Below, piece after piece: positions 29,761-38,440 of a stretch of 64,000 nt of DNA; within the stretch, counting starts at the first letter, position 1, and each line of letters opens with the position of its first letter. Under the pieces are notes generated by a model, which was given only the letters and a program-made list of their open reading frames with translations, was not told where the DNA came from and searched no databases. The DNA is from Chrysophaeum taylorii (taxonomy: Eukaryota; Sar; Pelagophyceae; Pelagomonadales; Pelagomonadaceae). Both the position numbers and the translations under genes were made by a program. Location of the stretch: NCBI GenBank assembly GCA_029834535.1, contig JAQMWT010000102.1, positions 1 through 64,000 of the forward strand, in the 5' to 3' direction.

Positions 29761-32729
29761 TGATGAGCGAAGTCGAGCCGCGCTACCTGGAGGTGAAGGA
29801 TAATGTTGATGATGAGGAGGAATACGCGGAACAGAAGGAGGAGCACAAGAACGAGCCGATTGCGACGTCGATGCTGACGTGGAACACACCCGGCAAAAGT
29901 GGACGATCAACCAGGTCCAAGGTGTGGGACTGCGTGCGTCGACTGAAGGAACATCATCATGACCGCGTCAGGCGACGCATGTGTGTATCCTGCGCTGGGA
30001 GGGACTGAAGGTGACGAGAGTCTTCAAGAAAGGCACGTGGCAGACGACCAAGCCTCTTTCCCGCTTCAAGGCTGCGCATCCGGAGGACGAGCTGGGACGT
30101 CAACAGCTCACCAAGAAACAGAAGACAAACCAAGAAAAGGAGGGCGTTATGACGGCCGTGGGCGTTGTGGCAGCCTCGAACGGTAAATCCGATATTACGA
30201 GATACTTCATGGCCATGCCCAGCCAGGCAAAGCCTGATGGCATTATCGGCTCGGCACGACGTGTACACGTCGCAGCGGATTTCCAAGCGCACCTTGACGA
30301 CGAAGATCATCGCAACCTTCTTGAAGCGTATTACCGCGGCGGTGCCGGGAAAGGCAAGTGCCCGTTCATAACTCGGAAGGCGCTGTTTGAATGGGTGGAC
30401 GCTGAATATCGTTGCTTTGTTCGAATCTTGAAGCACGTCATTAAGGAGTGGTATGAAGCGGCTTTCGGCATTCCATACTCCCAAGTGCTGCATGACGGCG
30501 GGACACTCAAGGATAAGTTCAAGCGAAAGGCCATTGGCCTATCCTTCATCTGGCCCGATTGGAGTGGCGTTGAGACGGTGTGCGTGGGCCTCGTTCCAGC
30601 TGACGACGGAACCGATTCCGGCACGGCTTCCCTGCTCCGTTCTGTGGTCGCGGAGCGTGCGGGAATCGATATCGATTTGGCGTCTGCAACCATTGTTCAA
30701 GACCGGGCTGCAATTGGCGTCGCCGAAGAATTATTGTTGAGGTCAAAGCGTGTGACATGCATGATATCTCAGAGATCTCGGCAGCGGCATGTGGCGACTT
30801 GACACGATCCAGAGGCAAGCAGGTGATCCATCCACTCCCAGCTGGCCAGGAGCTGCTGAACAGTGCCCACGATGTAGCCAAGTACTTTTCTTACGGCACA
30901 CGTTTGAGGATCTGCATGCGGTTTTGCCATTACAGCCGGGGAAATCGCCGAAGCTCAAGCTCAAGCTCGACATCAATTAGACGAGGTTCCTGGCGGGCTA
31001 CGAACTTATTCGTTCCTTGCTGCGTATGCACACGTGCTCAAACTGTACACGGGTACCCACATTGGACTCCATTGGACAGTCAGTAATGAGCAATGGGTGG
31101 TGTTGGCCGAATTCGAGGCGATTTTTGCTATAACGGATGCGGCCGTTGTTTTCGTCCAAAATGAACATTTATCCCTGGGGCCGTGCGCCGCATTGATCAA
31201 GCACAACATGATCGAGTCTCTGCGAGCTGGGACGCTAGAAGTCATTCTGCCGAACATAACCGCGAAATCCATGCCACGTAAGACTGTCGATGTTGACGAC
31301 CTCAACGAGACCGGCAAAATCGGTCTTGAGCGGGATATACTCGAATGTGAGCGTCGGTTTTGCGGGAATAATGAAAACTACGTGCGCCACTTCAACTACG
31401 AATTCAACGATCGCGAGCTGATTGCCTTCCTTCTTGACTTTCGGACTATCAACTGCTAGTAGCTGTCGTCCAATCAGAGAGCTTGGGCCAGGAAGTTGCT
31501 CAAGGAAGAATATGTGATTTACGCACGGACTGCATTCCACCACGAAAAGGCAAAGACTTCCTCCGAGCCTGCGCCGCCCTCCGAGCCTGCGCCTGCCCGC
31601 AATCTCTTGGCGGCACTCGACGCACCGGATTCTTGTTACGACATTAGTGGCGATGAGCCTTTTGCTATGCCTGAGAACCAGATGCCCGATTTCAATGTGG
31701 AGTTTGAACAGGTCTTCACTCTATGGATCCGGCTCTCGAGATCGCTCACTTGAAAGAGCATTATCCTGAGCTTGAGAAGAAAGATGAAGTCGGCTTCACA
31801 GATCTGGCTGTGCTCGACGTTGGAAAGCTGTATCGACCGCTCACCAAGGAGCAGTATGGGTTCCTTCCGGACATGGCGAGAGCCTCTAAGGGGTCAATTG
31901 GTACACATGGCGTAGTGGCATGAGCCTTTTGCTATGCCTGAGAACCAGATGCCCGATTTCAATGTGGAGTTTGAACAGGTCTTCACTCAATGGATCAGGC
32001 TCTCAAGATCGCTCACTGGAAAGAGCATTATCCTGAGCTTGAGAAGAAAGATGAAGTCGGCTTCACAGATCTGGCTGTGTTCGACGTTGGAAAGCTGTAT
32101 CGACCGCTCACCAAGGAGCAGTATAGGTTCCTTCCGGACATGGCGAGAGCCTCTAAGGGTTCAATTGGTACACATGGCGTAGTGGCATGAGCCTTTTGCT
32201 TCCCTGAGAACCAGAAGCCCGATTTCAATGTGGAGTTTGAACAGGTCTTCACTCAATGGATCAGGCTCTCAAGATCGCTCACTTGAAAGAGCATTATCCT
32301 GAGCTTGAGAAGAAAGATGAAGTCGGCTTCACAGATCTGGCGGTGCTCGACGTTGGAAAGCTGTATCGACCGCGCACCAAGGAGCAGTATAGGTTCCTTC
32401 CGGACATGGCGAGAGCCGCTAAGGGTTCAATTGGTACACATGGCGCGCAGAGCTACTGTGAGCGCTGCCTGAGTATTGGAAATCTTGTCCTGACTGAGGG
32501 AAACACGTTCTTCGGCGCGGACGAGACGGACAGAGTTGCCCTACTGCGCATGAACAAGAATTTCATTGCGGCGGCCCGGATTAAGTACAGGGACCTCTAC
32601 AGTAACCTCGGACACGAGACCGAGTTTTTCAAAAACGCCGAGAGCACCATCCCCGAGACTCTATGGAGATGGAGATTGATGAGGAAGAACCAGACGAAGA
32701 TACCGAGGTCGTTCACATCGCCTAAGTAA
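29761..32729 (+). pseudogene. Degenerate hAT transposase (BED finger, RNase H-like core, dimerisation domain)
   Basis: It is read through several frame changes. SKVWDCVRRLKE (about 29910-29950) and then CILRWEG ... TTKPLSRFKAAHPED (29984-30090) look like a BED zinc finger. Residues encoded at 30350-30800 (GLSFIWPDWSGVETVCVGL, VQDRAAIGVAEELLL) fit the hAT RNase H-like core with TCM-x-HD. ETRFLAGYELIRSLLRMH and EFEAIFAITDAAVVFVQ follow. The C-terminal dimerisation segment is EHYPELEKKDEVGFTDL ... SYCERCLSIGNLVLTEGN ... LRMNKNF, ending about 32729. Stops and frameshifts near 29950, 30780 and 31450, and within the 267-bp repeats, show it is dead. Confidence 0.75.
31654..32454 (+). repeat. 267-bp (89-codon) tandem triplication inside the hAT transposase
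   Basis: Three head-to-tail copies start at 31654, 31921 and 32188, over 95% alike by eye. The unit covers MPENQMPDFNVEFEQVF through SIGTHGVVA. All three copies share the same +/-1 frame break between EFEQVFTxWI and ALKIAHLKEHY. Confidence 0.92.
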
Positions 32730-33059
32730 GAAACACTGAACACCATCCTCGGTGACTCCTCCTTCGCCCCGAAACGCGAATGAATCTAAAGAGCACCAGA
32801 CCTAGGCAATGGCGCGCGGGGGGCACGGAACTGACGGGGCGCGGCAGGGACCGGCGCTGGCGTTAAAAAGAAAAAAGTGGCGTTCACTTCACCAAGGTTC
32901 ACGATAGCCACGTAGGGCGACGTGTTCACTTCAAATCACTTCACCAAAATTGCGCGGCTGGTGAAGTGGTTCACGTTCACTTGCTGAAGTGAATTCCCAA
33001 CGCTGCAATCGAACTGAGCAAAATCCTGCAACTTTGATGATTTGAAGCCGGTGGAACGG

Positions 33060-33690
33060 CTCTTACTCTAAATCCCCCAGTAAGTTCACCTTTTCCCAGT
33101 AAGTTCACCTTTTCCCAGTAAGTTCACCTGGTCACTAAATTCACCTATGTCCCAATCTCTAACCCCATTAAGTTCACCTGGTCCCAATAAGTTCACCTAC
33201 AGTGCCGCGTGTAGACGCCGAGACGGGGCTTGTCGGTATTGCGCTGCACGTGTGTGGTAGGGTGGAGTCGTCGACCCAGAAAAGGATATCCTCGGTGTCG
33301 CCGACTCGACAGAGAGCCACGTCGAGCTGGACGTGGCAGAAGACGGGCTTGGGCAAGAGGACGCCGACCTTGCGGGGCGTCTGCCCCTGGCTCTTGTTGA
33401 TCGTTTGGCGTCGGCGGGGCTTTAAGGGATACTGGTTGGAGGAGCCTCGGTGCCACGACACGATCGATGATGTATCGGGTGCCGTTGCAGTGGCCGTGCG
33501 ACGGGTCGTGGTTGCGAAGACTTTAAGCTCGCGATCAAAGTCAGCATGACGTTGGTGGTCAGGGAGTCGAAAACTCGACTGTAAAGAGCGAGGCGTCGTC
33601 TTCCGACCCAGCCTAGTCGGCCGAAAAGAACTCCGACGCCTCGTCTCCGGGAAAGGCCGCGGCCAGAGGGGCACTACCGCTGCCATCATT
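33060..33690 (-). mobile_element. Second Helitron-type PIF1 helicase 3' fragment, inverted relative to the first
   Basis: On the minus strand it matches the fragment at 4.2-4.7 kb base for base over about 480 bp with scattered changes. It encodes TINKSQGQTPRKVGVLLPKP and VFCHVQLDVALCRVGDTED; here KSQGQ is intact. The CCAGTAAGTTCACC array (33070-33200 on the plus strand) follows it as in the first copy. It starts within 60 bp of the end of the hAT element. Confidence 0.8.
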
Positions 33691-33927
33691 CTCTACCAGG
33701 GGCGGGCACAGTGATTTTTACTGTCCTCTAATAACCTCCATCCTTTATCCTTCCCTCCTCAAAACAATAAAAATTATAGAGCTCTTGCATACACACAATC
33801 AGGGCCCGCATGTCACGTGCCACGGTACTGCACAAGGCAGGGATTATGGTCGTTACTTCCCACAGAAAACAAGTAGATCCCGGAGAAGCTTTCGCACTAA
33901 GTAAGGGCTGCTAAGAGGGGGAGGGTG

Positions 33928-33990
33928 CGTGTGTCTTTAAGGGTCGACTGCTAAAGGGGGTGCGCGTGGGTGCTTTAGGGAGCTTCTACG
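33928..33990 (+). repeat. R2 terminus fragment
   Basis: GTGTCTTTAAGGGTCGACTGCTAAAGGGGGTGCG is the R2 end seen at 3.78 and 35.58 kb (more than 20 bases in length; positions 33930-33963). Nothing of the R2 body follows. Confidence 0.75.
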
Positions 33991-34376
33991 CCATTGGGAA
34001 GTTCCAGGCGTGCGTCATTCGAGCGAGGCTCGGACGTCTTCGGGGCGGGCTCCGCGGCGCGCTTACGAGCTGCGGCATCGTCTTTGGTCGACGAGCGGGT
34101 GCTCGAGGCGAGGAGGGCGCTGCCGATGAGGCCGATGGCGAGGGAGCTACCGAGGAGGAGGAGGCCAATCATGACCCGATCGCCATGACGTTCGAGGCCG
34201 GTAGTGACCCGATCGCCGAGGCGTTCGCCAAGTTGTTCAAGGCCGAATCGGCCGATGTTTTCGCCGCGTTCGCTCAATGACGAGCCGAGGTTGGTTCCAA
34301 GCGACCCGAGGCCGTCGGAGAGACGCTCCGCACCGGCTTCGACGGCACTGGATGGTATTGACGTCTGCACCCCCAT
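33975..34376 (-). CDS. Small single-span membrane protein, unrecognised
   Basis: 133 residues. An amphipathic Gly/Leu/Arg-rich N-terminal half (LGSLGTNLGSS, LGERLGDRVTTGLERHGDR) is followed by one hydrophobic span (VMIGLLLLGSSLAIGLIGSA, about 69-88) and a basic, Ala/Pro-rich tail. No family is recognised. GC-rich codon use like host genes argues that it is real. Its 3' end overlaps an R2 terminus and its 5' end is 24 bp from the start of a hAT remnant, so it is squeezed between transposons. It might itself be a fragment or cargo. Confidence 0.45.
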   Translation of the reverse strand: MGVQTSIPSSAVEAGAERLSDGLGSLGTNLGSSLSERGENIGRFGLEQLGERLGDRVTTGLERHGDRVMIGLLLLGSSLAIGLIGSALLASSTRSSTKDDAAARKRAAEPAPKTSEPRSNDARLELPNGVEAP

Positions 34377-34399
34377 CTGCGCCTAGCTTCCATTTATAT

Positions 34400-35574
34400 C
34401 AGCGTTGTGCATTTACTCAAACGTTAGTAAAAAATATTACGAAATTTCTTTACTTTAACTATTTTACTTTACTTTACCATTACTTTACAGTCGTTTCAAA
34501 ATGATGGTAAAGTATTTTTTTTACATTACTACACCCGTGTCGGGGTCTGTAGACGATGTCTGCGTTACGGACCCCGCATGCGACGGCCAGGCCGGCCGAA
34601 GCGGAGCAGTCGCCTCCCGTGGCGTGCCACAACGTGGAGGATGAGATCGAGGGTGGTACTGACGACGACGGCGACGAGGAGGACGGCAACGCCTTCGTGC
34701 CTATGAACCAGTACGGCAACAACACGCCAAGAAAGGAGGGCAACTTCAATTCCTCAGCCCGAGGAGCAGCAACAGCAGCAACCTGGGGAATCGGGGGCGG
34801 CGATGCCCGACTTCAATGTGGAATTCGAACGCGTCTTCGTGAAGTGGGTATAGTACGCTCGCAGCATCGATTGGCTCGAGGAATTTATATCCTGAAGACC
34901 TCTCGGACTTTTCTAAACATCCAGGATCCCCAAGCTCTTGGACCTGATGATGCTCAACGCCGGCAAGCTCTACACGCGATTCGAAGGCAACCAGGAGTAC
35001 GGCTACCTTCCAGACATGGCACGAGGCTTGAAGGGCAATATCGGCGCGATGCCTGCTAAGAGCTTCTGCGAGCGCATCATCTCAGCTGCCAACATCGTCA
35101 TGACGGAGGGCAACACCCTCCTGAGCGACGAGGAGCTGGACATGCTCGTGACCCTGCGCACGAACAAGGAGGTTACTAAGTGGGCTCGCGACAAGTACGG
35201 CCACATCCTCACGAAGTTCGAGTTCAAGTCCGAGGTCATCCCTCTCTAAGAAAACAAAGGAGACGAGACGATTAACTACGACGATTAAGCATTAAGAGCA
35301 AGCGAGTCCGCTCATCACATCGTTGCGTTGTGCTCCGTCTCTGCACGAAGCCGGGGCTGGATTAGAAATACGGCAACTAACTAACTAACTAACTTCGGAC
35401 CTCTCCCGGGCATGGGAGCCAGGCTGGGCCGGTAGTAGCCGGTCCAGGATCACAGAGCAAAAAATCACACAGTTGGGGTAGAAGCTTGGGATGAAAGTGC
35501 ATGGATGGCGGAAAAATTAAATATTTTCAGCCCGAGCAGCCTTTACCTTTACTTTACGCGGTACCCGATTGAGG
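34400..35574 (+). mobile_element. Truncated hAT element related to the 29.6-kb copy
   Basis: The left end CAGCGTTGTGCATTTACT (34400-34417) matches 15 of 18 bases of the other hAT terminus. TTTAC subterminal repeats follow (34447-34490). The interior encodes MPDFNVEFERVFVKW, then NAGKLYTRF, YGYLPDMARGLKGNIGA and SFCERIISAANIVMTEGN to LRTNKEV, the hAT C-terminal dimerisation region homologous to 31.7-32.6 kb. The open frame 34938-35249 is the cleanest part. The BED and catalytic regions are deleted and no right terminal repeat is found; an R1 fragment at 35.4 kb and an R2 copy at 35.58 kb interrupt that side. Confidence 0.7.
35375..35457 (-). repeat. R1 SINE-like repeat, type A 3' fragment
   Basis: Minus-strand CCTGGCTCCCATGCCCGGGA, then GAGGTCCGAAGTTAGTTAG with four TTAG units, inserted in the hAT remnant. 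Confidence 0.85.
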
Positions 35575-35576
35575 GG

Positions 35577-36110
35577 TGTCTTTAAATGTCGACTGCTAAG
35601 AGGGGGGTGTGTGGGGGGGGCATGAAGGATGAGGGTGGGTTTGTGGGGTAAGAGGGATGTGCCTGACGGGCGGAGATAAGTACGCGGGACCTAGTCGGGG
35701 TCATCGCCGAGTCGCGGGGCAGGCGAAGAGAGGACGGGCCCCGCCCGTAGGTCGTACGCATGCTGCCGCCGGACGTATGTGTGACGAAGGGCGACGTCCT
35801 GCTGGGATCGGGCGGCCTGGGTGGGGTTCCCCGAGGCGGCGACATGGGTGAGGGCGGTGAGGGCACAGCGCGGTTTAATGCGTTGGCGATCCCCCACTCA
35901 CGGTAGATGCGGCGAGTTTGGGCCGCCTTTGCCTCTTTGAAGTTGGCGCAGCCGCTTGCCACCCAGGTTCGCGCAGCGATCCGCTCTGCGCATGTTTGGG
36001 CGAGAGCGTGGCACGCCGCTCTGAGTTTGAGGGGTGCCTCGCTGGGGTCCGAGGATGGATGACGTCATTCACCCTATCACCTAACACTCCCCCCAAACCT
36101 CCGCCTAGGG
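35577..36110 (+). repeat. R2 dispersed repeat, longest copy
   Basis: It begins TTTAAATGTCGACTGCTAAG at 35580, has the full body to GGTAGATGCGGCGAGTTTGG, and continues to GGGTCCGAGGATGGATGACG and CACCTAACACTCCCCCC near 36090. The same right end occurs at 10.45 kb, so this copy defines about 530 bp of the element. No coding frame or known family is recognised. Confidence 0.8.
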
Positions 36111-36770
36111 CTCGAAAATAAGGGCCTGAAAATCAAAGTTGACAAAATCGAACTTAAAGCAAATTATTGGCCTTTTTTCACACACAACTTCTTGTGGCAA
36201 GAGAAGTTGCCTAATATTCAACTCTTCTGAGTACGGACACCCTCCAGACGTCTGGAGCAGCCGCAGACCGTGCCTTGGACGCGGACAAACGCAGACACAG
36301 ATAGACTCCAGGCACGGACGTCCCGCGAGTGTGGTTGGACAGTGGATATCTGGGCTGCAGACGCAACTCAGTAGTAGATGCGGATTCGCCGCCGTGGATA
36401 CGCTGCGATAATCGAATAGCCACGCCACGAGCAGATGCAGGTCGCACGCGGATGCGGGTGTTCAACAAAGTGCCCGTGAGCTTCCTTGAGAGATCATCTT
36501 GAATTTCGAAGTTTTCGAAATATCACCGCTCAATATATGGCAAGTCCAAGTTGAACTATAAATCTAGAGAAACCACCTCGAGCCGCCGCGTGGGAGAGAT
36601 CATCCCTCGGGAGGCAAGGCACCCCTGGGGCCGTTGGACGTAAATGCCATCTTTTTTTTGGCTCCCGATCTCGAACACCATAAGCGCTATATCTAGAAAT
36701 GGAGGAGGTAGCTCAGTCGCAGCTCCCCGCAAGTAATGGAACAAAGAAACTTGCCCGAAGAGCAGGTAGC
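36111..36770. other. Gene-free stretch downstream of the JmjC gene
   Basis: No gene recognised; part is the 3' UTR of the minus-strand JmjC gene. Confidence 0.4.
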
Positions 36771-38303
36771 TCAAAGGAAACCGCACTTTTTGAGGGCGCC
36801 CATGCCAACGGCGTTTCGGCCAGAGCGCGCATTGCACTGAAAATTGGTGCCGAGGGAAATGATGTAGTGGATCCACCCGTGCGGAATGTAGAGCACGTCG
36901 CCCGGTTCGAGGATGGTCTCGGTAACACGCATATGATAGAACAAAGGATACTTGTCGTGGTTGACGGGGCGGCTCCAGTCGATTTGCGAATGTCGTCCGG
37001 AGGGATGGCTGCGCGGCAGGAGGTAGGCCTTGTCGCACTCGTCGGGCGGGGCTAGAACGTAGCGACGACGGCCCGAGTTGGGATGGTCCGGCGGGCCGCC
37101 GAGTTCGGCGACCATGTTGCGCGAGCCGTCGTAGTGGGCCTCCGCGATGACGCCGGCTTGGCCAAAGCGGCAGTGCACGCCCTTGAACTCTCGGGGTTCG
37201 CGGAGAAAAAGTGATCGCGAGCCGCGCTCTGGCGCTTTGAATATGGGGACATCGCTGGGCTTGACGTCGGGGGGGGACAGCCGAAAGTAGAAGTGGGGCT
37301 CAAGGACGGTCGTATTGTACGCCTTGCGCGAGCTCGCGAGCCACTCGTCGTAGCGCATGCTGACGTCGGTCGTCGGTCGCTGCCAGCCGCGCAGGCCCCT
37401 TCCTTGGGAGAAGTACATGAAGTGGTTGTCATCGCTGCGCTCCGTCCGGAAGCGCCTAGTGCCGAGACGGGCTTCGAGAAAGCCGGGCGTCGACCAGTCC
37501 TTGGCAGTCTGGTCGGCCTCGGGGATGTTGTAGACGAGAAACGGCAGCTCGGCGTCGCGAAGCGCGAACGCACGCTCGACGTCGGCGGCGTCACGATAGT
37601 CGAACCGACAAAGCGAGGCAAAGTGACGCGGTGGGACCGTGATGGTGTCGGGCGGCCAGTTCGCCACGAGCTCGCGCAGCTCGTACAGCCGCGGGTACGA
37701 TCTTCGGTCTCTTACGTCGATCGACGAGCAGTTCCAGCGCAGCGCTTCTACCGAGACCGAGTCGTGTTGCTGCGTGACATAGTGTCCCCCCTGCAGGGCC
37801 TCGTCGATGGTGCCCCCGTACGCCGGCAATCGAACCGGCGTTAGACCCTCGACGCCGCCCATGTACACCCGTCCCGGTTCGGACGCCGCGCGCCACGCCC
37901 CCGACCACGTCTTGCCGACCTGCAGCTCGAGCGCCGCGAACAGCCTCTTCATCGGCGTCGGCTTCTCGTACGTCGACAACCGAGGGCTAACCTCCTCTTC
38001 CTCCAGATGCGAGCCAAATACATCGTGTGGCGGAGCCGGCGGTGGTGTTGTCCCTTTTTCGCGACGACGTGTTGTTGACAGCACGATAGCGGCCAAGAAC
38101 ACAGTCGCGACCACCGCGCACGCGCACACCACGCGTGGACTCTTCCTTCTTCGCCGCCGCTTTTGCTGGCGTTGTCGGTTCTTTTCTGCTGCATTTATCT
38201 GGATGCGCATTGCGCACAGACACGAGGGGCTCGTTCCTGCTTCCGGCTCCTGCGCTTCCCACCTCTCCGCAATACTAGCCCCGCAGAAGTACTGGCAACA
38301 CAA
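36771..38303 (-). CDS. Membrane-anchored JmjC/cupin_8 Fe(II)/2-oxoglutarate dioxygenase-like protein
   Basis: 510 residues. Basic N-terminus (KNRQRQQKRRRRRKSPR) then one span (VVCACAVVATVFLAAIVL, 58-75): type II topology, probably in the secretory system. The C-terminal cupin carries EAHYDGSRNM (His 390, Asp 392) and GDVLYIPHGWIHYIISL (His 479), the HxD...H iron triad of cupin_8/JmjC hydroxylases. LAPPDECDKAYLLPR is another conserved segment. The likely reaction is hydroxylation of a protein or small molecule; the substrate is unknown. Internal Met-32 is an alternative start. The gene is downstream of the EGF-like gene on the same strand, about 140 bp apart. Confidence 0.78.
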   Translation of the reverse strand: MCCQYFCGASIAERWEAQEPEAGTSPSCLCAMRIQINAAEKNRQRQQKRRRRRKSPRVVCACAVVATVFLAAIVLSTTRRREKGTTPPPAPPHDVFGSHLEEEEVSPRLSTYEKPTPMKRLFAALELQVGKTWSGAWRAASEPGRVYMGGVEGLTPVRLPAYGGTIDEALQGGHYVTQQHDSVSVEALRWNCSSIDVRDRRSYPRLYELRELVANWPPDTITVPPRHFASLCRFDYRDAADVERAFALRDAELPFLVYNIPEADQTAKDWSTPGFLEARLGTRRFRTERSDDNHFMYFSQGRGLRGWQRPTTDVSMRYDEWLASSRKAYNTTVLEPHFYFRLSPPDVKPSDVPIFKAPERGSRSLFLREPREFKGVHCRFGQAGVIAEAHYDGSRNMVAELGGPPDHPNSGRRRYVLAPPDECDKAYLLPRSHPSGRHSQIDWSRPVNHDKYPLFYHMRVTETILEPGDVLYIPHGWIHYIISLGTNFQCNARSGRNAVGMGALKKCGFL

Positions 38304-38440
38304 CGAAACACAAAAAGACGATAATATGCCAGCGAGACAATATTAGGACGGCCAGGCGTCGTCCGACGCGCGGCCGGCCGTGCCGCCAGTAAGGGCGGCG
38401 TCGACGAGTTGTTGTTCGGGGAGGGGCGCTCCTTTTATAT

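Larger units (their letters stand above)
29621..33007 (+). mobile_element. hAT-type DNA transposon, 3.4 kb, with perfect 20-bp terminal inverted repeats
   Basis: The left end TGCAGCGTTGGGAATTCACT (29621-29640) and its exact reverse complement (32988-33007) bound the element. Inside CA/TG this gives the hAT-like CAGCGTTGGGAA. Subterminal TTCAC repeats follow on the left (29645-29698), and mixed TTCAC/GTGAA motifs lie on the right. The interior encodes a broken hAT transposase. The flanking 8-mers CAATTATG and CAATCGAA match at only 5 of 8 positions, so a clean target duplication is not preserved. Confidence 0.85.

Noticed and set aside
29615-33015. 8-bp target-site duplication of the hAT element
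   Set aside because: Flanks CAATTATG and CAATCGAA agree at only five of eight bases, so no duplication is claimed.
36701-36730. GAGGTAGCTCAGT, resembling a tRNA A box or 5' end
   Set aside because: No cloverleaf or B box follows at the right distance.
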